From contig NZ_VSSB01000001.1 in the NCBI RefSeq assembly GCF_008122505.1, forward strand, positions 2,712,891-2,776,890: a DNA stretch of 64,000 bases, given 5' to 3'. Shown here in pieces: positions 56,478-64,000 of this stretch. The notes under the pieces are model-generated. The model made no database searches, was not told the origin of the DNA, and saw only the letters and a program-made list of their open reading frames with translations. Origin of the DNA: Agromyces mariniharenae. GTDB lineage: Bacteria > Actinomycetota > Actinomycetes > Actinomycetales > Microbacteriaceae. Made by a program: the position numbers and the translations under genes. Numbering within the stretch: the first letter of the stretch is position 1; each line of letters begins with the position of its first letter.

Positions 56478-57188
56478 ATGACCACACGAACGATCGTCGT
56501 GGTGGGCGGCACGTCGGGGATCGGCCTGGAGCTCTCGCGCAGCCTGGTCGCGCGCGGCGACCGGGTCGCGCTCACGGGTCGCCATCATGCGAAGGCCGCG
56601 GCGATCGCCGCCGACGTCGGGCCGGGCGCGTCGGGCGTCGCGGTCGACATCTCGGAGCCCGCCACGATCGCCGGCGCGCTCGCCGCGATCGAGGGCCCGG
56701 TGCACGGCCTCGTGCTCGCCGCGATCGAGCGCGACGCGAACACGATCCGCGACTACGACATGGTGCGCGCCCAACGACTCATCACGCTGAAGCTCGTGGG
56801 CTACACCGAGACGGTGCACACCCTGCTCGACCGGCTGGAGCCCTCGGGCGGCACGGGCATCGTGCTCTTCGGCGGACGAGCGAAGGACATGCCGTACCCC
56901 GGCTCGACGACGGTCTCGACGATCAACGGCGGCGTCGAGGGCCTCGTGAACACCCTCGCGCACGAGCTCGCGCCGATCCGCGTGAACGCGCTGCATCCCG
57001 GCATCATCGGCGACAGCCCGTTCTGGTCGGCGAAGCCGGCCGGGGTGCTCGACCAGTACCGGACCCGCACGCCGGGCGGCGAGCTCGCGACCATGGCCGA
57101 CGTGGTGGGCGCGGTGCAGTTCCTGCTCGACAACCGCGGGGTCTCGGGCACGAGCGTCTACGTCGATCGAGGGTGGCGGCTCACCTAG
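56478..57188 (+). CDS. SDR-fold protein without the canonical Tyr/Lys pair
   Basis: A 236-residue short-chain dehydrogenase fold. The cofactor motif GGTSGIG is at 10-16 and the C-terminal PGIIGDSPFW and GTSVYVDRGW are normal. The catalytic YxxxK aligns to Val146-xxx-Asn150 (TVSTINGGVEGLVNTL), so neither residue is present. It may catalyse by another mechanism or be a binding protein. GGAGGAC lies 7-13 bases upstream of ATG 56478, 51 bases after the M24 stop. Confidence 0.85.
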   Translation: MTTRTIVVVGGTSGIGLELSRSLVARGDRVALTGRHHAKAAAIAADVGPGASGVAVDISEPATIAGALAAIEGPVHGLVLAAIERDANTIRDYDMVRAQRLITLKLVGYTETVHTLLDRLEPSGGTGIVLFGGRAKDMPYPGSTTVSTINGGVEGLVNTLAHELAPIRVNALHPGIIGDSPFWSAKPAGVLDQYRTRTPGGELATMADVVGAVQFLLDNRGVSGTSVYVDRGWRLT

Positions 57189-57223
57189 GCCCGCGCCTAC
57201 GGTGGTTGCGGGAGGCACCAGAC

Positions 57224-57400
57224 ATGGACGATCGAATCGAGAGCGGCTCCGACGCGGACCTCGCCATCCAGCGGGCGATGGAGGCGGCCGAGCTGCGGGC
57301 GGGGGATTCGCTCGGCTCCACCACTGCCTCCGTCGTGGAGGACCACGAGCCGTCGGCCGCCGAAGCGGGCGAGCTCGGCGGGGCGGCCGACGGCGACTGA
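57224..57400 (+). CDS. Small acidic hypothetical protein
   Basis: A 58-residue acidic protein, MDDRIESGSDADLAIQRAME..., with GGGAGG 8 bases before ATG 57224. It is rich in Glu, Ala and Asp and probably disordered. It follows the SDR gene on the same strand by 35 bases. Not recognised. Confidence 0.5.
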   Translation: MDDRIESGSDADLAIQRAMEAAELRAGDSLGSTTASVVEDHEPSAAEAGELGGAADGD

Positions 57401-57457
57401 CCTCGCCGTCGCGATCGGGCGCTCCCGGTCTCGCACGAGGCTGACGCGACCGCGTGC

Positions 57458-58333
57458 TCAGTCGCGCGCCAGGCGCCGCCGCGTGATCTCGGCGATGGCC
57501 GACCAGTCGGCGTCGTGCAGCTCGGGGTCGGCGAGCGCCTCCTCGAAGACGCCGCGCAGCGCCTCGGCCGTCGGCAGTTCGACGCCGGCCGCCGCGGCGA
57601 TGTCCTCGGCGAGCCCGAGGTCCTTGAGGCCGAGCGCGATGTCGAAGCCCGCCGGGTGGTACCTGCGGTTCGCGATGATGTCGCCGTAGGAGGTGTAGAC
57701 GATCCCGGCGAACAGCGTGCTGCGGAGGAGCTCGACGAACTCGTTCGCGTCGACGCCCTCGGACTCGACGAGCGTCAGCGACTCGCCGATGGCCTGCATC
57801 GCGTGGATGATGTCGTAGTTCACCGCCGCCTTCACGACGTTCGCGGTGCGCGGGTTCGGGCCGAGCACCCAGACGCGCTTGCCGAGGACGTCGAGGAACG
57901 GCCGTGCCCGCTCGATGTCGTCGGCGTCGCCTGCGACGAGCAGGTTGAGCGCGCCCTCGGCGGCCACCGTCGGGCGCCCGAGCACGGGGGAGGCGAGGTA
58001 GTGCACGCCCGCATCGGCGGCCACGGCGGAGATGCGGTCGGCCGCGTCGGGACTGATCGACGCGGTCACCACGTGCAGTCGGCCGGGGTCACCGGCGAAC
58101 GCCTCGGCCGTGAGCACCGACTCGGCCGCCTGGTCGTTGGCGAGCATCGAGAAGGACACCGGCCGCTGCAGGGCCGCCGCGGCGCTGGTCGCGGCGGTCG
58201 CGCCGGCGGCGACGTGCGGCTCCGTCGCCTCGGGCGACCGGTTCCACACGAGGACGTCGTGCCCCGCCGCCACGAGGCGGGACACCATCGCGCTCCCCAT
58301 GTTCCCGAGGCCCAGGAATCCCACTTCCGCCAT
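57458..58333 (-). CDS. Beta-hydroxyacid dehydrogenase (3-hydroxyisobutyrate dehydrogenase-like)
   Basis: A 291-residue 6-phosphogluconate-dehydrogenase-fold enzyme. The Rossmann motif GFLGLGNMGSAM is N-terminal, the substrate loop is YLASPVLGRPTVAAEGALNLLVAG, and the catalytic lysine is in ANVVKAAVNYDIIHAMQ. GAGGAG lies upstream of ATG 58333. It is third on the VOC-GntR strand, starting 42 bases after GntR. It likely oxidises a hydroxy acid, or reduces a semialdehyde, to feed the E1-E2 complex. Confidence 0.88.
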   Translation of the reverse strand: MAEVGFLGLGNMGSAMVSRLVAAGHDVLVWNRSPEATEPHVAAGATAATSAAAALQRPVSFSMLANDQAAESVLTAEAFAGDPGRLHVVTASISPDAADRISAVAADAGVHYLASPVLGRPTVAAEGALNLLVAGDADDIERARPFLDVLGKRVWVLGPNPRTANVVKAAVNYDIIHAMQAIGESLTLVESEGVDANEFVELLRSTLFAGIVYTSYGDIIANRRYHPAGFDIALGLKDLGLAEDIAAAAGVELPTAEALRGVFEEALADPELHDADWSAIAEITRRRLARD

Positions 58334-58375
58334 CGCACGCTCCTCACGCGGTCGGCTCGGCCGTTCAGCCCAGCT

Positions 58376-59089
58376 TCACTGTAGCGACGCCGCGTCGGCG
58401 TCGTCGAAGACCTCGGGATGCTTCGCCAGCGCGAGCCGCGTGCGGCGGATGTGCCCGAGCAGCACCCGCTCGGCGTCGTCGGCGTCGCCGGTCTCGATGG
58501 CGTGCACGAGCAGGTGGTGCTCGTGGTGAACGGCACGGGCGGCATGCCGGAGGAAGAGCCGGGAGTACACCCGGCGGTACGCCTGCGTGCGGTTCCACAA
58601 CCGGGCGACCGTGTCGCCGAGCATGAGCGTCTCAGCGCCGCGGTAGGTGAGGTCGTGGAACGCGCGGTCGAGGCGCACGAACTCGTCGGCGTCGGCCGCG
58701 GACTCCATGGCGTCGGCGAGCCGTGCGAGCTCCGCGGCATCCGCGTCGTCGAGGCCCGGGATGCTCATGCGGATGAGCAGCGGCTCGATGCGCTCGCGCA
58801 CCCGGTAGAGCTCGTCGCACTCGGCGAGGCTCAGGCGCGACACCCACGCGCCGGTGTTCGCGACGACCGTGACGAGCCCTTCGCCCTCGAGCGCCCGGAT
58901 GGCCTCGCGCACGGGCACACGGCTCGCACCGTACTCCTCGGCGAGCCGCTCCTGGCGGATGCGGGTGCCGGGGGCGAGCACGCCGTCGAGGATGTCGCGG
59001 CGCAGCGCGTCGGCGATCCGGCGTCCGGCCGCGCCGTGCGCCGCTGCTCCCGTGTCGTCCGCGATGAGGGCCGCCGTCGCCTGGGCCAT
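58376..59089 (-). CDS. GntR family regulator with FCD domain (VanR-like)
   Basis: A 237-residue FadR/FCD-type GntR. The winged helix contains RRDILDGVLAPGTRIRQERLAEEYGASRVPVREAIRAL, quoted as EYGASRVPVREAIRALEGEGL; the helical FCD ligand domain has FHDLTYRGAE and HHLLVHAIETGDADDAERVLLGH with metal-binding His residues. ATG 59089 is chosen; a GTG at 59098 that overlaps the VOC stop is equally possible. VanR-like operator sequences occur in the divergent promoter upstream of the VOC gene, which is a likely target. Confidence 0.88.
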   Translation of the reverse strand: MAQATAALIADDTGAAAHGAAGRRIADALRRDILDGVLAPGTRIRQERLAEEYGASRVPVREAIRALEGEGLVTVVANTGAWVSRLSLAECDELYRVRERIEPLLIRMSIPGLDDADAAELARLADAMESAADADEFVRLDRAFHDLTYRGAETLMLGDTVARLWNRTQAYRRVYSRLFLRHAARAVHHEHHLLVHAIETGDADDAERVLLGHIRRTRLALAKHPEVFDDADAASLQ

Positions 59090-59094
59090 CGTGC

Positions 59095-59619
59095 TCACGC
59101 CTCGGGGTGCCCGGGGTGCCACAGGAGCACCGCGGCATCCGCCTCGTAGGCCTTGCCCTGCGGGAAGCTGACGAGCTCGAACTGCATGCCCCACGGCGCG
59201 CGGAAGTACACCCACCGCTGCCCCTCGCTCGCGTTGCGGCTCGCGACGGGTTCGCCCATCACCTCGACGCCGCGCGAGCGCAGGTACTCGACCGCCGCGT
59301 CGAGGTCGTCGACGTAGATCGCGAGGTGGTGACCGCCGAGGTCGCTGTTGCGCGGCACCGGTTTCTGGCCGTCGGCGGCCTCGTACTGGAACACCTCGAG
59401 GTTGGTGCCGTGGCCGAGTCGGTAGAAGCGCAGCTCGCGCATGACGGTGCGGGGGTGCACGCCGAGCTGCTCCTGCATCCAGTCGTCGTTGCGCTGGAAC
59501 GGCCCGAGCGTGTACACGTACTGCGCGCCGAGCACGTCGACGAGGAACGCGTGCGCCTCCTCGAGGTCGGGCACCGTGATGCCGAGGTGGTCGGCGCCTC
59601 GCAGTCCGGGCAGTGGCAT
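59095..59619 (-). CDS. VOC (glyoxalase/dioxygenase) family protein
   Basis: A 174-residue vicinal-oxygen-chelate protein. Two beta-alpha-beta-beta-beta modules begin at ADHLGITVPDLEEAHAFLV and GHHLAIYVDDLDAAVEYLRS. Metal ligand candidates are His11, Glu in LEVFQYE, His in GGHHLAI and Glu in GMQFELVSF. GAGGAC precedes ATG 59619. It is first in the VOC-GntR-dehydrogenase unit. Dioxygenase, isomerase or lyase chemistry cannot be separated by sequence. Confidence 0.88.
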   Translation of the reverse strand: MPLPGLRGADHLGITVPDLEEAHAFLVDVLGAQYVYTLGPFQRNDDWMQEQLGVHPRTVMRELRFYRLGHGTNLEVFQYEAADGQKPVPRNSDLGGHHLAIYVDDLDAAVEYLRSRGVEVMGEPVASRNASEGQRWVYFRAPWGMQFELVSFPQGKAYEADAAVLLWHPGHPEA

Positions 59620-59674
59620 GGTCGCGTCCTCGCGTTCCCGTGTCCCGCGTCGGTCGAGCCGGTCGCAGGGTCGT

Positions 59675-59748
59675 ATTGGATCCAGTATCACGCTGGAAGC
59701 GGAGAATGGCGAGCATCGAGCACTGAATCCATTGAGATTGGATGCAAC
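59675..59748. promoter_or_regulatory. Three VanR-like GntR operator sites
   Basis: ATTGGATCCAGT (59675-59686), AATGGATTCAGT on the minus strand (59733-59722) and ATTGGATGCAAC (59737-59748) resemble the VanR operator ATTGGATCCAAT. They lie in the divergent promoter of the VOC-GntR unit and the E1-E2 unit; TATGCT at 59755-59760 is a likely -10 toward E1. Confidence 0.7.
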
Positions 59749-59823
59749 GGAGCCTATGCTGGCGGCACGCGGCGCCCGCGTCGGAGCGGCGCCGCGCGCC
59801 CCGTCGACGGAGAGGAGGGCGTG

Positions 59824-62034
59824 ATGCCCAGCCGCGAGCCCCTCGCCCCCGGAGCCCCGTGGATCGAGCTGCGCTCGACCGAGGAGGACTGGCGGGCCGC
59901 CGATCCCGCGCTGCTCACGGGCATGCTCGCCGAGCTGCACCTCATCCGCGCGTTCGAGGAAACCGTCCTCGACCTGGCCGGTGCCGGCCTCGTGCACGGT
60001 CCGGCGCACTCGAGCATCGGGCAGGAGGGCGGTGCGGTCGGCTCCATCATCGGGCTGCGGTCGACGGACGCCGTGAACGGCTCGCACCGGGGTCACCACC
60101 AGTTCCTCGCGAAGGCGCTCACGCACGTCACGGGTGGGCGCTTCGCGCTCGACGCGGTCGTGACGCCCGACGTCGCCGAGGTGCTCAGGCGCACGCTCGC
60201 CGAGATCCTCGGGCTGGCGCAGGGCTACTGCCGCGGCCGCGGAGGCTCGATGCACCTGCAGTGGCTCGAGGCCGGCGCGCTCGGCACGAACGCCATCGTC
60301 GGCGGCGGCGTACCCGGTGCGGCGGGCAGCGCCTGGGCGCAGCGGCACGCCGGCACGAGCGACACGACGTTCACCTACTTCGGCGACGGTGCGGTGAACA
60401 TCGGCTCGGTGCTCGAGACGATGAACCTCGCGTCGGCGTGGGACCTCCCGCTCGCTTTCTTCATCGAGAACAACCTCTACGCCGTCGCGACGCGCATCGA
60501 CGAGGTGACCCGCGAGCGGCGCCTGTCGGCGCGGGGCCTCGGGTTCGCGACGCCGGCCTGGCGGGTCGACGGCATGGATCCGCTCGCCGTGCACCTCGCC
60601 GCCTCCGAGGCGCTCGACCTGCTCCGCACGGGCGGTGGCCCGGTGGTGATCGAGGCCGAGGTCTACCGCTACTTCCACCAGAACGGCCCGTTCCCCGGCA
60701 GCGCGTTCGGCTACCGCACGAAGGACGAGGAGCAGTCGTGGCGCGACCGCGACCCGATCGCGCGGATGGAACGGGAGTTGCGCGCGCTCGGGCACGTCGG
60801 CGAGGCCGAGGCGGCATCCGTGCGCGAGCAGGCCGTGCAGGCGATGCGCGAGACGGTCGCGCAGCTCGTCGAGGACGACCCCGAGACCGAGGGGCAGCGG
60901 CGCATCGTCCCGGCGCTGTGGCCCGACCCGTCGTTCGTCGACGTGGGCATCCGAGGCGATGCGAGCGAGCTCGCCGGCGCGCGCGTGGCCGACCCCGCGG
61001 CATCGGCCGGGCCCGCCGCCGATCCCGATGCGGCCACGCCGGAGGAGGCCCGGTTCGTCGACGCGATCGCGGCCGTGCTCGACCGCCGCATGTCGCAGGA
61101 CGAGCGCATCGTCGTGCTCGGCGAGGACATCCACCGGCTCGCCGGCGGCACGAACGGCGCGACCAAGGGGCTCGCCGCCGCCTACCCGGGTCGCGTGCTC
61201 GGCACCCCCATCAGCGAGAACGCGTTCGCCGGGCTCGCCGGCGGCCTCGCGCTCGACGGGCGGTTCCGGCCGATCGTCGAGTTCATGTACGCGGACTTCA
61301 CCTGGGTCGCGGCCGATCAGGTGTTCAACCAGATCGGCAAGGCGCGGCACATGTTCGGCGGCGAGAACCCGATCCCGCTAGTACTGCGCACGAAGGTCGC
61401 GATGGGATCGGGCTACGGCTCGCAGCACCTCATGGACCCGGCCGGCGTCTTCTCGACGAGCCCCGGCTGGCGCATCGTCGCGCCGTCGACCGCCGCCGAT
61501 TACATCGGACTCATGAACGCGGCGCTGGCGCTCGACGACCCGGTGCTCGTCATCGAGCATGTCGACCTCTACGCGCGGCGCGACTCCGTGCCGACCGGTG
61601 ACCTCGACTACGTGCTGCCGCCCGGTCGTGCGGCGATCCGCCGCGAGGGCACGGAGGTGACGGTCCTCAGCTACCTCTCGATGGTCGGCCACTGCCTCGA
61701 GGCGATCGAGCAGTCGGGCGTCGACGCCGAGCTCGTCGACCTGCGCTGGCTCGACTTCGCGTCGCTCGACTGGGACACGATCGGCGCGAGCATCCGCAAG
61801 ACGAACAACGTGCTCATCGTGGAGCAGGGCGCGCGCGGCACGTCGTACGGCGGCCGGCTCGCCGACGAGCTGCAGCGCCGCTTCTTCGACTGGCTCGACC
61901 AGCCCATCGAGCGCGTGACGGGCGGCGAGGCGAGCCCGAGCATCTCGAAGGTGCTCGAGCGCGCCGCGATCGCGCGCACCGAGGAGGTCGTGGCCGGCCT
62001 CGAGCGGATCCGCGTCGGCCGGGGCGGTGCCTGA
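59824..62034 (+). CDS. Fused E1 alpha-beta subunit of a 2-oxoacid dehydrogenase
   Basis: A 736-residue thiamin-diphosphate enzyme in which the E1 alpha and beta chains are fused. Alpha part (about 1-340) has HRGHHQFLAKAL, CRGRGGSMHL and the ThDP motif GDGAVNIG...IENN (187-217). Beta part (about 350-736) has VLGEDIHRLAGGTNGATKGL, TPISENAFAGLAGGLAL, VEFMYADF and the C-terminal transketolase domain. GAGGAGG precedes ATG 59824. E2 overlaps its stop; no E3 is in the window. It decarboxylates a 2-oxoacid or acetoin-like substrate, identity unknown. Confidence 0.9.
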   Translation: MPSREPLAPGAPWIELRSTEEDWRAADPALLTGMLAELHLIRAFEETVLDLAGAGLVHGPAHSSIGQEGGAVGSIIGLRSTDAVNGSHRGHHQFLAKALTHVTGGRFALDAVVTPDVAEVLRRTLAEILGLAQGYCRGRGGSMHLQWLEAGALGTNAIVGGGVPGAAGSAWAQRHAGTSDTTFTYFGDGAVNIGSVLETMNLASAWDLPLAFFIENNLYAVATRIDEVTRERRLSARGLGFATPAWRVDGMDPLAVHLAASEALDLLRTGGGPVVIEAEVYRYFHQNGPFPGSAFGYRTKDEEQSWRDRDPIARMERELRALGHVGEAEAASVREQAVQAMRETVAQLVEDDPETEGQRRIVPALWPDPSFVDVGIRGDASELAGARVADPAASAGPAADPDAATPEEARFVDAIAAVLDRRMSQDERIVVLGEDIHRLAGGTNGATKGLAAAYPGRVLGTPISENAFAGLAGGLALDGRFRPIVEFMYADFTWVAADQVFNQIGKARHMFGGENPIPLVLRTKVAMGSGYGSQHLMDPAGVFSTSPGWRIVAPSTAADYIGLMNAALALDDPVLVIEHVDLYARRDSVPTGDLDYVLPPGRAAIRREGTEVTVLSYLSMVGHCLEAIEQSGVDAELVDLRWLDFASLDWDTIGASIRKTNNVLIVEQGARGTSYGGRLADELQRRFFDWLDQPIERVTGGEASPSISKVLERAAIARTEEVVAGLERIRVGRGGA

Positions 62035-63431
62035 TGGCCATCGTCGTGCGGATGCCGGCGGTCATGGCCGGCGCGACCGAGGCGTCGCTGCAGTCCTGGC
62101 TCGTCGCGCCGGGCGACGACGTGGCGCTCGGCCAGCCCGTCGCCGAGATCGAGACCGAGAAGGCGGTCGTGGAGTACGGCGCCGAGGACGCCGGGACCGT
62201 CGCCGCGCTGCTCGTCGGCCCGGGCGATGCGGTGGCGGTCGGGTCGCCGATCCTCGTGCTCGCCGAGGCAGGGGAGTCGGCCGACGATGCGCGGCGCGCG
62301 GCGGACGCCGACTCGGTCGCGGCGACGGCCGGTGCTCGGGTGACGGATGCCGCGACGCCGACGCCCGCGCCCGCGGACCCCGAGTCGGGGTCGCCCGTGC
62401 TCGACGACGCGCCGACGCCGCCCCCGGCCCAGACGGCGGATGCCGCGGCGAGGGCCGAGCCCCCAGAGGAGTCCACTGGGGAACCCGCCGGCCCGGCAGC
62501 CGAAGCGCCGACAGGACGTCGGTTCATGAGCCCGCTGGTCCGCCGGCTCGCGCGCGAGCACCACCTCGACCTCGCACGCGTCGCGGGAAGCGGACCGGGC
62601 GGCCGCATCGTGCGCCGTGACGTCGACGAGCTGTTGACCGCTGCGGCCGCGTCGGCCGACTCCGGCACGGCGCCCGAGCCGGCCGTGGCACCAGCAGCTC
62701 CCGCGCCATCCGCCCGCCGGGCCCCCGCCGCGGTGCCTGCTGGTGCCGAGGCCGGCTTCACCGACGAGCCGCTCACCCCCATGCGCCGGGCAATCGCCCG
62801 CCGCCTCACCGAGAGCGTCACGACCGTGCCGCACTTCGAGGTGCGCGCGGACTGCCGGATCGACGCGCTTGCGCGCCTGCGGGCCGACCTGCTCGAGCAG
62901 ACCGGGGAGCGCATCTCGCTCAACGACTTCGTCGTGAAGGCCGTGGCCATGGCGCTGCGCGAGGTGCCCGAGGCGAACGCGATCTTCCTGGGCGACGCCA
63001 TCCGGCGCTTCGACGGCGTCGATGTCGCGATCGCCGTCGCACTCGACGACGGCCTCATCGCGCCCGTCGTGCGCGGCGTCGATCGGATGCCGCTCGCCGA
63101 CCTCGCCCGCGCGACCCGCGACCTCGCGGACCGTGCCCGATCGGGTCGCCTCCGTCCGGCCGAGCTCTCGGGCGGGGCGTTCTCGGTGTCCAACCTCGGC
63201 ATGTACGGCACGACGGAGTTCACGGCGATCATCGACCCGCCCCGCTCGGGCATCCTGGCGGTGGGCGCCGCGACGCCGCGCCCCGTGGTCGTCGACGGCG
63301 AGCTCGTCGCGGCGACCGTGATGACCGTGACCCTCTCGGCCGACCACCGCGTGCTCGACGGCGCCGTGGGCGCGCGCTGGCTCGCCGCCTTCACCGCACT
63401 GGTGGAGCACCCCCTCCGGCTCCTGGTCTGA
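62034..63431 (+). CDS. E2 dihydrolipoyl acyltransferase
   Basis: A 465-residue E2 component. The lipoyl domain (1-77) carries the lipoylated lysine in EIETEKAVVEY (Lys43), an Ala/Pro linker follows, the E1/E3-binding domain is at about 164-201 (SPLVRRLAREHHLDLARVAGSG), and the catalytic domain ends with SADHRVLDGAVGARW, carrying the His-Asp pair. The ATG shares a base with the E1 stop. The acyl-CoA product depends on the unknown E1 substrate. Confidence 0.93.
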   Translation: MAIVVRMPAVMAGATEASLQSWLVAPGDDVALGQPVAEIETEKAVVEYGAEDAGTVAALLVGPGDAVAVGSPILVLAEAGESADDARRAADADSVAATAGARVTDAATPTPAPADPESGSPVLDDAPTPPPAQTADAAARAEPPEESTGEPAGPAAEAPTGRRFMSPLVRRLAREHHLDLARVAGSGPGGRIVRRDVDELLTAAAASADSGTAPEPAVAPAAPAPSARRAPAAVPAGAEAGFTDEPLTPMRRAIARRLTESVTTVPHFEVRADCRIDALARLRADLLEQTGERISLNDFVVKAVAMALREVPEANAIFLGDAIRRFDGVDVAIAVALDDGLIAPVVRGVDRMPLADLARATRDLADRARSGRLRPAELSGGAFSVSNLGMYGTTEFTAIIDPPRSGILAVGAATPRPVVVDGELVAATVMTVTLSADHRVLDGAVGARWLAAFTALVEHPLRLLV

Positions 63432-63476
63432 CGGCGCTGCGACGGCCCCGGCCCCACACCGGCCGAGGAACGGCGC

Positions 63477-64000
63477 CTAGACCTTCAGGCGCCAGTCCTC
63501 CTCGTCGTCGGGGTCGACGACGGCGATGGCGGACGTATCGGGCGCGACGACGTCGATGGCGGTCGTCGAGCCTGTGGGCGGCCCGATCACCGTCGCCTCG
63601 TCGCGACGGTGCCGCAGCACGGTGTTCACGTACGACGACACCGCCTCGGCGAGCGGGATGTCGTGCCCGGCCTGCTGCGCCATGAACCAGCGGTGCTCGA
63701 GCAGCTGGTGGAAGACCTCGGCGGGCTCGAGCTTGCCGCGCAGCTCCACCGGGATCGCACGCACGACGGGCTCGAACACGCGCATGAGCCACTCGTGCGC
63801 GACCATCTCCTCGTCGAGGTCGCCCTTGCCGTAGGCCGCGCGGTAGGAGTCGAGGTCGTTGAGCAGCCGACGGGCCTGGTTCTCGCCCGCGTCGAGACCG
63901 GTGAGGCGCAGCAGGCGCCGCTGGTGGTGCCCGGCGTCGACGACCTTCGGCTGGATGCGCACGGTCGTGCCCGTGTCGTCGGTGCGGATCGCGAGCTCCT
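63477..64000 (-). CDS. DUF4032 domain-containing protein, C-terminal part
   Basis: The frame is open from the window edge to 63477, giving the last 173 residues or so. ELAIRTDDTGTTVRIQPKVV leads into AGHHQRRLLRLTGLDAGENQARRL, the start of the DUF4032 domain found in actinobacterial proteins of about 400 residues. The tail is acidic and disordered-looking (DPDDEEDWRLKV). The N-terminal kinase-like part lies outside the window. Function unknown. It converges on the E2 gene and is probably core rather than part of the catabolic island. Confidence 0.82.
   Translation of the reverse strand, partial: ELAIRTDDTGTTVRIQPKVVDAGHHQRRLLRLTGLDAGENQARRLLNDLDSYRAAYGKGDLDEEMVAHEWLMRVFEPVVRAIPVELRGKLEPAEVFHQLLEHRWFMAQQAGHDIPLAEAVSSYVNTVLRHRRDEATVIGPPTGSTTAIDVVAPDTSAIAVVDPDDEEDWRLKV

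Overview
The window is high-GC actinobacterial DNA, most likely from Microbacteriaceae (an Agromyces- or Microbacterium-like organism). Evidence from the sequence: strong G/C third-position bias, frequent GTG and some TTG starts, many leaderless promoters (TANNNT about 6 bases before the start codon), a ZTP riboswitch in front of glyA-folD, direct-repeat PHO boxes, a GlnR-type orphan regulator, and the actinobacterial order lpqE / carD-ispDF-cysS-rlmB. The family assignment rests on remembered synteny and protein resemblance, not on a search.

Layout. 1-7.5 kb: an amino-sugar/sugar uptake locus (ROK kinase, SIS isomerase, ABC importer, GH20 hexosaminidase) with an inserted AbiEi/DUF559 gene flanked by imperfect repeats. 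7.6-10.1 kb: ZTP riboswitch, glyA, folD (one-carbon metabolism). 10.2-13.8 kb: a three-gene nonulosonate (sialic-acid/Kdn-like) operon: a cytidylyltransferase fused to a KdsC-like phosphatase, a NeuB-type synthase without its SAF domain, and a putative glycosyltransferase. 13.7-16.8 kb: gamma-carbonic-anhydrase-like protein, APC permease, YbaK deacylase, GNAT enzyme. 16.8-20.9 kb: galT-galK facing a DeoR regulator and galM, with a tandem operator between them. 20.9-24.9 kb: MarP-like protease, SigK/RskA pair, F420-type oxidoreductase. 24.9-26.4 kb: a gene-poor patch with a small protein, a tRNA-Lys with an aberrant T arm and an HNH nuclease. 27.1-28.2 kb: a candidate structured RNA and pabC.

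28.3-44.4 kb is dominated by phosphate and nitrogen control: pstSCAB behind a PHO box, a NUDIX/histidine-phosphatase protein with polyphosphate kinase, GlnR, then (after nitrobindin, YgfZ, FUSC, methyltransferase and gpmA genes) phoU and the SenX3-RegX3 pair. These genes plausibly form one circuit: RegX3/PhoP binds PHO boxes to induce pst and ppk, and PhoU relays transporter status to SenX3. 44.5-50.2 kb is the lpqE / carD-ispDF-cysS-rlmB housekeeping block plus a PPOX-type protein.

50.2-63.4 kb is an accessory catabolic island of unknown substrate: ketopantoate-reductase-like protein, amidohydrolase, Dabb protein, zinc dehydrogenase, XRE-cupin regulator, an M24 pita-bread protein with a Cys in place of a metal-ligand Asp, an SDR lacking the Tyr/Lys pair, and a divergent unit (VOC, GntR, beta-hydroxyacid dehydrogenase versus a fused E1 alpha-beta plus E2 of a 2-oxoacid dehydrogenase) sharing VanR-like operators. 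The window ends in a truncated DUF4032 gene. Best candidates for undescribed biology are the nonulosonate operon, the 50-63 kb catabolic island and the structured RNA at about 27.2 kb.
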